From the NCBI GenBank assembly GCA_900473685.1, contig UCNE01000013.1, forward strand, positions 310,001 through 374,000: 64,000 bases of DNA. The letters run 5' to 3'. Below the pieces are notes generated by a model. The model worked only from the letters and a program-made list of their open reading frames with translations, made no database searches and was not told where the DNA came from. Position 1 is the stretch's first letter; each line of letters begins with the position of its first letter. The position numbers and the translations under genes are program-made. Positions 25,060-32,431 of this stretch are shown here, in pieces. The DNA is from Hyphomicrobiales bacterium (GTDB lineage Bacteria; Pseudomonadota; Alphaproteobacteria; Rhizobiales; Rhizobiaceae).

Positions 25060-25100
25060 AAAGGGCATTTCGGCCAGAACGGCGGAATGCCCTTTTTGCT
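25060..25100 (+). terminator. Rho-independent terminator
   Basis: AAAGGGCATT (25060-25069) pairs with AATGCCCTTT (25086-25095) and the T-run continues to 25097. It lies 60 bp after the DUF1127-type gene. Confidence 0.8.
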
Positions 25101-25432
25101 TGCTGAGAACATCAAAATTTGCATGGCCTATTTCCGACACCTCGCGCCGTCGCTGTCATGGGTCGCAAATCGTCGGCGATACAGCCGCAAATGCGTCACG
25201 CGACAAGGTTGCAACTCGGAGAAGCAAGGCGGGAATGCGACATTTCCGTCGTCGATAGCGAAGTTTTTGGCCGTTTTCTGACCATTTTGCCGCTTTCGGC
25301 GGCATATCGCCCAACAGGGCAATGATTTATTTCTTCCCAGTCGCGGGCGTCCATGTCAATGTCGCATTCAGGAAAGCTCGATGGCGCTTTTCCACGTGAC
25401 AAATGCGACATCTGCGGCGCATGGGACCTTCG
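25101..25432 (+). promoter_or_regulatory. Upstream region of the GlxA/GbdR-like regulator with three AATGCGACAT elements
   Basis: This non-coding stretch holds three copies of the 10-mer AATGCGACAT: 25234-25243 direct, 25359-25368 inverted, 25402-25411 direct. The first two share 12 bp (GAATGCGACATT). Spacing is 125 and 43 bp. The arrangement, immediately upstream of an AraC-family regulator, suggests operator sites, most simply for autoregulation. I see no credible gene in this region. Confidence 0.55.
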
Positions 25433-26437
25433 ATGAACAAGCCACTGACCAAAAAGCGATCTCTCGTCTTCTTCCTGGTGCCCAACTTCTCGATGCTGCC
25501 GTTTTCCGCGGCGATCGAAACGCTGCGCATTGCCAACCGCATGCTGGGCTATGAGGCCTATACGTGGCGCCTTTCCTCGACGGATGGCACGCAGGTGTTG
25601 TCCTCGAGCGGTATCGGCCTTGAGGTCAACACGTCGCTCGCGGATGAGCGAAAATTCCTCGGCGGCGAAAACCGCCCTTCGATGGTTCTGGTCTGTTCCG
25701 GCATCTATGTCGAAGACTTCAACAACAAGTCCGTCAACGCCTGGCTGCGCGAGGTCTACAATCGCGGCGTCTCCGTCGGCAGCCTCTGTACGGGCGCCCA
25801 TGTGCTCGCCACTGCCGGCCTCTTGACGGGCAAGCGCTGCGCCATTCACTGGGAAAACCTGCCGGGCTTCGCCGAAACCTTTCCGCAGGTCGATGTCTAT
25901 GCCGATCTCTACGAGATCGACAGCAATATCTACACCTGCGCCGGCGGTACGGCCTCGCTGGATATGATGCTCAACCTGATCGATCAGGATTTTGGCGAGA
26001 ACCTCGTCAACCGCGTCTGCGAACAGGCCCTGACGGACCGCGTGCGCGGACCACATGACCGCCAGCGTCTGCCGCTTCGCGCCCGCCTCGGCGTACAGAA
26101 TGCCAAGGTCCTGTCGATCATCGAACTGATGGAGGGCAACCTCTCCGAACCCTTGTCGCTTCTGGAGATCGCCGATGGCGCCGGCCTGTCGCGCCGCCAG
26201 ATCGAGCGCCTGTTCCGCCAGGAAATGGGCCGGTCCCCTGCCCGCTACTATCTGGAGATCCGCCTCGACCGCGCCCGGCACCTGCTGGTGCAGTCGGCCA
26301 TGCCGGTTGTCGAAGTGGCGGTCGCCTGCGGCTTCGTCTCGGCCTCGCACTTCTCGAAGTGTTATCGCGAACTCTACAACCGGTCGCCCCAGCAGGAACG
26401 CGCCGAACGCAAGCTGACGCTGCAGGCCGCGCGGTAA
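25433..26437 (+). CDS. GlxA-family AraC-type transcriptional regulator (GbdR/CdhR-like)
   Basis: The protein has 334 residues from ATG 25433; in-frame ATGs at 25403 and 25421 are alternatives. The N-terminal DJ-1/PfpI-like domain (about 8-195) has FFLVPNFSMLPFSAAIE, SLCTGAHVLATAGLL, IHWENLPGFAETFP and YTCAGGTASLDMMLNLI, the pattern seen in GbdR, CdhR and ArgR of Pseudomonas. The C-terminal double helix-turn-helix (about 225-325) has LSLLEIADGAGLSRRQIERLF and VVEVAVACGFVSASHFSKC. Pseudomonas relatives activate glycine betaine or carnitine catabolism. Given the MttB-like and dimethylglycine dehydrogenase-like genes in the window, a betaine-type ligand is a fair guess. Confidence 0.9.
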   Translation: MNKPLTKKRSLVFFLVPNFSMLPFSAAIETLRIANRMLGYEAYTWRLSSTDGTQVLSSSGIGLEVNTSLADERKFLGGENRPSMVLVCSGIYVEDFNNKSVNAWLREVYNRGVSVGSLCTGAHVLATAGLLTGKRCAIHWENLPGFAETFPQVDVYADLYEIDSNIYTCAGGTASLDMMLNLIDQDFGENLVNRVCEQALTDRVRGPHDRQRLPLRARLGVQNAKVLSIIELMEGNLSEPLSLLEIADGAGLSRRQIERLFRQEMGRSPARYYLEIRLDRARHLLVQSAMPVVEVAVACGFVSASHFSKCYRELYNRSPQQERAERKLTLQAAR

Positions 26438-26456
26438 AGATCAGATCGACAAGAGC

Positions 26457-26487
26457 GGCGGCGCGGCCACACTCGGCTGGCGCCGCC
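26457..26487. terminator. Hairpin between convergent genes
   Basis: GGCGGCGC (26457-26464) and GCGCCGCC (26480-26487) form a perfect 8-bp stem between the convergent regulator and GGDEF genes. The T-tract is poor on both strands. Confidence 0.45.
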
Positions 26488-26488
26488 C

Positions 26489-27817
26489 TTACGATGCCAT
26501 GGATTTGAGCAGGGTCAGTTCCGAGACGATTCGGTTACGGCCGTCATATTTCGCCATGTAGAGAAACTGGTCGGCGGCGTTCAGATAGTTGTCGAAGGTT
26601 TCGAGCCCCTCGATCGTCGCCAGACCGATCGACACCGTCACCGACAATTCCTCGTCATCAGCGGCAACCTTTGCCTGCGCCAGATCGAGACGCAACATCT
26701 CGCAGAAATCGCTGGCAGCCGCGACATCAAGCCCATTGAACAGCACCCCGAACTCTTCGCCGCCGAGACGGGCCAGCAGATGGTCCTCCCCGACAAGGTC
26801 GCGCAGGCGCTTGGCAACGGCCTTCAGCACCAGGTCGCCAACCTCGTGTCCGTAGGTATCGTTCAGGCGTTTGAAATGATCGATATCCAGGATGGCAATC
26901 GACGTCGTCTCGCCCCGGCGCAAACACTGCTCGACCAGCCGTGGACCATACTGGAAAAAGTAACGCCTGTTGTAGATATCGGTGAGATAGTCGCGTGCAG
27001 CGATACCATGCAGCGCCTGGATGCGCTTCTGGATGCTGGCGACCTGGAACACCCGGCTGTTGAACTCATCCAGCAAAAACGGCTTCTGGATGAATTCCGT
27101 CCCACCGCGCTGGAGGAACCGCGCGGCATGCTCGCGGTCGTCAGCAGCGGCAAGCGCGATGACGCTCAGCGTATCCTCACCATAGCGCTGACGGACTTCG
27201 CCAAGCAGCGTATAGGCGGACATATCGGACAGGGAAAAATCGGTGACAACCAGATCGAAAGTCTCGCTGGTATCGAGCAGATGCAACGCTTCGGTTCCAC
27301 CGCTCGCCGGCGTCACGCAAAACTGCTGCTGCCGCAGATGGTTCAAAAGCTCGGCCCGCGATACAGGGTCGGAATCGACCAGCAGCACGTTCGTCTTGAT
27401 ATTGGTCAACGCCCGATCGACCACCGAGATCACATGGCTGATCGAATCCGGCTGGCTCTTGATGACACAATCGACAACCTTGCGGCAGAGAATGTCTTCG
27501 CGCGTGCTGCTGTTGAACGAGCCCGTGAAGACGATCGCCGCAATGTTCTGGGAGATCACATATTCGAGCGCCTCGCAGTTCGGCGCATCCGGCAGGTTGA
27601 GATCGAGGACGGCAACGGAATAGTCACCGTCGCCTGTTTCCACGGCCTGGCGAAGCGCGTCCAGGGAGCTGCAATGAGTGACGTCGACGCCGTGTGCAGT
27701 TTCCAGGCCATGCTTGAGAACCGTGGCGAACATACGCGAATCCTCGACCAGCAGCATTCGTTTACCCGAATGTTTCTGGACATGGTTTCCCCGCGCCGGC
27801 GCCTTGCGAAAGCTCAC
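26489..27817 (-). CDS. PleD-like response regulator: REC-REC-GGDEF diguanylate cyclase
   Basis: The protein has 442 residues from GTG 27817, with GAGGA 4 bp before it. Receiver 1 spans about 20-135 with phosphoacceptor D72 (VLDLNLPD), and receiver 2 about 143-260 with D193 (VVTDFSLSD). The GGDEF domain spans about 275-435 and carries the active motif GGEEF at 352-356 plus DIDHFKRLNDTYGH. It should make c-di-GMP when phosphorylated, affecting motility, exopolysaccharide and surface attachment. No kinase is adjacent. Its first 270 residues are collinear with the REC-REC protein encoded 250 bp upstream, so the two are paralogues. Confidence 0.93.
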   Translation of the reverse strand: MSFRKAPARGNHVQKHSGKRMLLVEDSRMFATVLKHGLETAHGVDVTHCSSLDALRQAVETGDGDYSVAVLDLNLPDAPNCEALEYVISQNIAAIVFTGSFNSSTREDILCRKVVDCVIKSQPDSISHVISVVDRALTNIKTNVLLVDSDPVSRAELLNHLRQQQFCVTPASGGTEALHLLDTSETFDLVVTDFSLSDMSAYTLLGEVRQRYGEDTLSVIALAAADDREHAARFLQRGGTEFIQKPFLLDEFNSRVFQVASIQKRIQALHGIAARDYLTDIYNRRYFFQYGPRLVEQCLRRGETTSIAILDIDHFKRLNDTYGHEVGDLVLKAVAKRLRDLVGEDHLLARLGGEEFGVLFNGLDVAAASDFCEMLRLDLAQAKVAADDEELSVTVSIGLATIEGLETFDNYLNAADQFLYMAKYDGRNRIVSELTLLKSMAS

Positions 27818-28068
27818 GTTTCCTCAATCCCATAATGAGCCGCGGGCGCTCCTGGCACCAAACGCTGGCTCTTAAAATATTTTCGTTATGCGGATAGTCG
27901 CCCCGTTCGAAGCAGAGCGAGACCCCTTGTCCCTCCACTGCATTCAACTGGCATGCACTTGCGATTTGGTTAAATCAATCGGTCGAATGGTCAAGTTTTG
28001 CCGCCGGAAACACAAAAATGTCACATTTCCGGAGATCTAAAATTCTAATTTAGCAATATACAGTTCCG

Positions 28069-28902
28069 TCAGGCCTTCTTGGCAATTTTCGCGCCCAAAG
28101 TCTGAATTTTGGTCAGCGTGTCGAGGTTCTGGTTCACGCGGCAATAAAACTCTTCATTGACGAACGGACGCAGCATGAAATCGTTGCCGCCTGCCTTCAG
28201 GAAGCGCGCCGACAGAAGCCGGTTTGCCGAGGACGACACACCGATGATACGCAACTGATGCGGACCGTAGGCACCGCGAATGCGGCGGGTCAGCTCGAAA
28301 CCATCAATATCGGGCATGTTGTAATCGGTGATCACCAGCCCGATATCCGGGTGCTTCTTGAGCAGTTCAAGCGCCGCAGCGCCGCTTTCTGCTGAACTTG
28401 TCCGGAAATTGTAACGCTTCAGCTGTGTCGTCAAAAGCGCGCGCGCCGTCGGGCTGTCGTCGACGATCAGCACATGGTGCTTGTGATTGGTCAGGAAGCG
28501 GCAGACGGATTCCGCCAGCATATCGACGGCGAAAACGCTGTCCTTGATGACATAGTCGACGATATCCTTGGCAAGGATAGTCTCGCGGGTGGTTTCCTGG
28601 AACGTGCCGGTAAAGACGATCGTCGGAACGCTCATGTCGATCAGATAGGACAGAGCCTCGCCGTTTTCAGCGCCCGGCAGATTGATGTTGGAAATGGCGA
28701 GCGTCGCTGGAAAGGAAGCGTTCTCGATCGAAAACTGCAGGTCGTCATAGTCGCGGCAGACGATCACATCGATGTCGAGAAGTTCCTTCAGCCTCTTGGA
28801 GACCATGGCGGAGAAGAGATTGGAATCTTCGGCAAGCACGATGCGATGCTGCTGCAAGGATTCACCGGAATAGTACATTCCGGACACGCCAAAAAATGAC
28901 AT
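28069..28902 (-). CDS. Double-receiver (REC-REC) response regulator without output domain
   Basis: The protein has 277 residues from ATG 28902 (AGG 8 bp upstream). Receiver 1 (about 19-135) has the acidic pocket (VLAEDSN) but the phosphoacceptor position reads N72 (ISNINLPG) instead of Asp. Receiver 2 (about 143-262) is complete: VDDS, D193 in VITDYNMPDIDG and K/R-type end motif LRPF. There is no output domain. It has the same length and spacing as the two receivers of the neighbouring GGDEF protein. Likely roles are phosphate sink, dimerisation partner or adaptor for that cyclase; this is inference. Confidence 0.88.
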   Translation of the reverse strand: MSFFGVSGMYYSGESLQQHRIVLAEDSNLFSAMVSKRLKELLDIDVIVCRDYDDLQFSIENASFPATLAISNINLPGAENGEALSYLIDMSVPTIVFTGTFQETTRETILAKDIVDYVIKDSVFAVDMLAESVCRFLTNHKHHVLIVDDSPTARALLTTQLKRYNFRTSSAESGAAALELLKKHPDIGLVITDYNMPDIDGFELTRRIRGAYGPHQLRIIGVSSSANRLLSARFLKAGGNDFMLRPFVNEEFYCRVNQNLDTLTKIQTLGAKIAKKA

Positions 28903-29081
28903 TGATTGCCTATCTGAAAAGATTGTCCCCGAGGCCAAGCTATCCAGAAAGGTTTTCGCAGTCGTTAATTGCCGGCTGAAACATCCGACCGCGCTCCTGC
29001 AAAAGCAAGGCAGACAAAAGCACGCCTTGCCGCGCCGAAAGGGCCGGTCACAGCAGCCGCAGAACCACACTGGGACAGGAT

Positions 29082-29345
29082 TTATTTGACGACGGCCGAG
29101 CCGTTGTGGATCTCGATGGTTTCATCCCCCTGCAGGCCGATGCGGTCGCCGCTCGGTGTGGTGATGAAACAGCCGCTCGGGCAGATCGATTCCGTGCCGC
29201 CCGCGCTGATGGCGACCTCCATGCGGCTTTCGCCCTCGACGACGACAAGCACCGCAGCATCCGCATCCTTGTTGGTCACCGTCGCGGACCAAGCCGGAAG
29301 CGTCATCATGACAGTCAGAACCCATGCACTTACGAATGTTTTCAT
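29082..29345 (-). CDS. Small periplasmic protein, unknown function
   Basis: The protein has 87 residues from ATG 29345, with a signal peptide cleaved about residue 20 (LPAWSA). The mature part is a compact beta-rich sequence (TVTNKDADAAVLVVVEGES; two cysteines in SICPSGCFI, probably disulfide-bonded; GDRIGLQGDETIEIHNG). It matches a small conserved rhizobial exported protein known to me only as hypothetical. It stands alone between the receiver gene and the flavoprotein gene. Confidence 0.72.
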   Translation of the reverse strand: MKTFVSAWVLTVMMTLPAWSATVTNKDADAAVLVVVEGESRMEVAISAGGTESICPSGCFITTPSGDRIGLQGDETIEIHNGSAVVK

Positions 29346-29640
29346 TGCCAATCAGCGCCTTGGCGCCGCCCCTTTTTGGGCATCCTGCAATTCCGGGCGA
29401 TAGTCCCGGAAAAGACAAGACGCCTTTTCACCCCGCATCAGACTAACGCACACGAGTGAAATTGCATGATAAATATTGCGGGACGGCTGAATAGAGGCTG
29501 AATGGCCTGGATAACCAGCGTTCATCACAAGTCATACTGAGGACGCAACGCGAGCGCGCGGCACAACGCCGGCATAGAAATGGCGCACCCGCTCAAATAA
29601 GCCGATGCGCCATATCCTTTTGCCCACAGCCTGACGAAGA
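29346..29640. other. Intergenic region, no gene seen
   Basis: The 295 bp hold no convincing reading frame. A 7-bp inverted repeat (TGGCGCA 29581-29587, TGCGCCA 29606-29612) lies about 30 bp beyond the flavoprotein stop (minus strand) and could form its 3'-end hairpin. Confidence 0.4.
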
Positions 29641-32202
29641 TCAGCTCTTCGGCTTCAGGTTTTCCGGGTCGTAGAGCGGCTTGTAGCCGATGCTGACCAC
29701 CTCGACCGGGTAGGTCTCGGCAAAATATTCGATGGTGAGCTTGCGGCCCTCCTGACAATAGGCGTGTGGCAAGTAGGCGAGCGCAATATTCTTGCCGATG
29801 GTCGGGCCAAAGGCGATCGAGGTCGTATAGGAGCGGCGGCCAAGCTCGTCGATCAAGACTTCGCCGGTTTCCGGATCCATGACCGGCAGGTTGCCGAGCG
29901 GATAACGCTTCACGCCGGATTTGTCGGTGTTTTCGGTCATCACCAGCGTGCAGAGCATGGCGGGCTGGTGACCGCGCGCCTTGTATTCCAGATGCTTGGC
30001 CTTGCCGCGGAAATCCGCTTCCTTGACCTTCGGACGGGCAAGGTCCGCCTCGATCAGGTTGTACTGGGTGAGCAGATCGGCGTTCTGCAGACGCAGGCTC
30101 TTTTCCATGCGGCGCGAGTTGGCATAGGTCTCGACACCGAAGGCCATGACGCCGGTGGCGCGCAGCGCATCCCAGACGGCCAGGCCGTCCTCATATTTCA
30201 TGTGCAGTTCCCAGCCCTGCTCACCGACATAGGAGATGCGGAAGGCGGTCACGTTCTTGCCGCCGATCTCGATCTGCTTGATCGCGGCGAAGGCAAAGTT
30301 TTCCGGGTCGAGCCCGGCCGGATCGGTCACCACCTTCTTCAGCGTGTCGCGGGCATTCGGGCCCCAGATGCCGATGGTGATGAACTTTTCGGTCACATCG
30401 GTAATGGTGACATCAAGGCCACGATCTTCGGCGATACGCTTCATATAGTGGAAGTCGCGCGGCCCGGCGTCGGCACCGTTGATCAACCGGCCACGGTCGG
30501 CCATGCGGATGACGGTGAAGTCGGCACGCACCATGCCCTCATCGTCGAGGAAGTGGGTGTAGATGCCCTTGCCGATATTGCCGTCGCCGCCAATCTTCGC
30601 AGCACACAGCCATTCCAGCAGTTCGACATGGTCCGGCCCCTCGATGTCTACCATGTGGAAATGCGAGAGGTTGACGATGCCGCAATCTTCGCTCATCGCC
30701 AGATGCTCGGCATTGGAAACACGCCAGAAATGGCGGCTGTCCCACTCGTTTTCACGCACAGGAACCTTGTCGCCGTATTTTTCCAGGAGATGCTCATTGG
30801 CCTTGTAGCCATGAGCGCGCTCCCAGCCGCCGAGCTCCATGAAATAGCCCCCGAGTTCCTTTTCGCGCTCGTGGAAAGGCGAGCGCTTGACGCCGCGGCC
30901 TGACGCATAGGGTTCGCGGTTGTGCACGGCCGGGAAATAGATCTTCTGGGCGGCCTCGTAAGCACGGCCTTCGATGAACTCTTCCGTCAGCTGATGCGGG
31001 TAGAAGCGCGAATAGTCGATCGAGTTATGGTCGATCTCGGTGCGGCCGTCGGTCATCCAGTCGGCAATCAGCTTGCCGTAGCCGGGGCCGTCCTTGACCC
31101 AGATGGCGACGCAGTACCATAGGCCGCGCACCTTCTGGCTTTCGCCGCAGGACGGGCCACCGGCGGCGGAAACCTGCAAGAGGCCGTTGAAGGAATGGCC
31201 TTCGTTATAGCCGAGTTCGCCGAGGATCGGCGTCAGTTCCATAGCCTTTTCGAGCGGCTCGAGGATCTGCTCCATGTCGAGGTCGCGCTGCGACGGCGAC
31301 AGGCGCGCCTGATGCTTTTCGAGAATGTCGCGCGGATGGCAGAGGCGCGGATTGGTCTGCTCGTAGTAACCCCACTCGATCTGGCCGCCTTCGGTGGTCT
31401 TCGGATCGCCGGTGTCGCGCATATAGGCGGAGTTGCCCTGGTCGCGCAAAAGCGGGAAGCCGATTTCCTTGCCGGTGCCTTCGAATTCATTATACGGGCC
31501 GAAGAAGGTCAGCGGGTGGTCGACCGGCATCACCGGAAGGTCCTCGCCGACCATTTCGGCGATCAGGCGGCCCCAGATGCCCGCACAGACGATGACGTGA
31601 TCGGCCATGATCGTGCCACGATGGGTGACGACGCCCTTGATGCGGCCGCCTTCGACGATCAGCGACTGGGCCGGCGTGTTGCCGTAGATCTGCAGCTTGC
31701 CGGATTTTTCAGCGGCATCGACGAGCTTGCCGGCAACCGTCTGCGAGCGCGGCACGACGAGGCCGGCATCGGGATCGAACATGCCGCCCATGACCTGATC
31801 CTGCTCGATCAGCGGGAACATCTGTTTGATTTCGGCCGGCGAGACATAATGTGCCCGGGTGCCAAAAGCCTTGGCGGAGGAGAGCTTGCGCTTGATCTCT
31901 TCCATCCAGGTGTCGTCGCCGGTACGGGCGACTTCGAGGCCGCCGATGCGGGCGTAATGGCCCATCTTCTCGTAGAAATCGATCGAATACTGGGTGGTCC
32001 AGACCGACAGAAAATCGTGGCTCGTCGTGTAGCAGAAATCGGACGCATGCGCCGTCGAACCGATGTCGGTCGGGATACCCGACTTGTCGATGCCGACAAT
32101 ATCGTCCCAGCCCCGCTCAATAAGGTGATGAGCGATCGACGCGCCGACGATGCCCCCCAACCCGATGATAACGACCTTCGCCTTTTGCGGAAATTCTGCC
32201 AT
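29641..32202 (-). CDS. FAD-dependent dimethylglycine/sarcosine dehydrogenase-like protein (DAO + GcvT domains)
   Basis: The protein has 853 residues from ATG 32202. The N-terminal DAO domain starts with the dinucleotide fold GLGGIVGASIAHHL, and GSTAHASDF contains the His typical of covalent flavin attachment in this family. The middle is an FAO-type domain and the C-terminal half a folate-binding GcvT-like domain (GPNARDTLKKV; YVGEQGWELHM; WDALRATG; GVETYANSRRMEKSLR). Mitochondrial and bacterial relatives oxidatively demethylate N,N-dimethylglycine or sarcosine and pass the C1 unit to THF. This would be the step after removal of the first methyl from glycine betaine, linking it to the MttB-type system in the window. 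Confidence 0.87.
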   Translation of the reverse strand: MAEFPQKAKVVIIGLGGIVGASIAHHLIERGWDDIVGIDKSGIPTDIGSTAHASDFCYTTSHDFLSVWTTQYSIDFYEKMGHYARIGGLEVARTGDDTWMEEIKRKLSSAKAFGTRAHYVSPAEIKQMFPLIEQDQVMGGMFDPDAGLVVPRSQTVAGKLVDAAEKSGKLQIYGNTPAQSLIVEGGRIKGVVTHRGTIMADHVIVCAGIWGRLIAEMVGEDLPVMPVDHPLTFFGPYNEFEGTGKEIGFPLLRDQGNSAYMRDTGDPKTTEGGQIEWGYYEQTNPRLCHPRDILEKHQARLSPSQRDLDMEQILEPLEKAMELTPILGELGYNEGHSFNGLLQVSAAGGPSCGESQKVRGLWYCVAIWVKDGPGYGKLIADWMTDGRTEIDHNSIDYSRFYPHQLTEEFIEGRAYEAAQKIYFPAVHNREPYASGRGVKRSPFHEREKELGGYFMELGGWERAHGYKANEHLLEKYGDKVPVRENEWDSRHFWRVSNAEHLAMSEDCGIVNLSHFHMVDIEGPDHVELLEWLCAAKIGGDGNIGKGIYTHFLDDEGMVRADFTVIRMADRGRLINGADAGPRDFHYMKRIAEDRGLDVTITDVTEKFITIGIWGPNARDTLKKVVTDPAGLDPENFAFAAIKQIEIGGKNVTAFRISYVGEQGWELHMKYEDGLAVWDALRATGVMAFGVETYANSRRMEKSLRLQNADLLTQYNLIEADLARPKVKEADFRGKAKHLEYKARGHQPAMLCTLVMTENTDKSGVKRYPLGNLPVMDPETGEVLIDELGRRSYTTSIAFGPTIGKNIALAYLPHAYCQEGRKLTIEYFAETYPVEVVSIGYKPLYDPENLKPKS

Positions 32203-32431
32203 TGCCCACGACCCTGATTGAATATTGAAACCGGATGTTAGAGTTTGCGCCACTGAGACTAGAGCCTGTCTACGACATTATCATCGTGCTGCACGACCAG
32301 AAGCGTCACGCGCGCAAATCGGAGACATCCGCGAGCGGGCCGGGTTCACGACGGAGAACCCCACGTCACCGGTGTGGTCGCAATGGCTGACACCGGTCAA
32401 CCATCGCTCTCGTTTCCCAACCGACGGGATT

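Noticed and set aside
32245-32252. TGGCGCAA shared by the mttB-like promoter dyad and the region upstream of the flavoprotein gene
   Set aside because: An 8-mer is expected about twice by chance on both strands of a 64-kb window, so the match has no weight without conservation.
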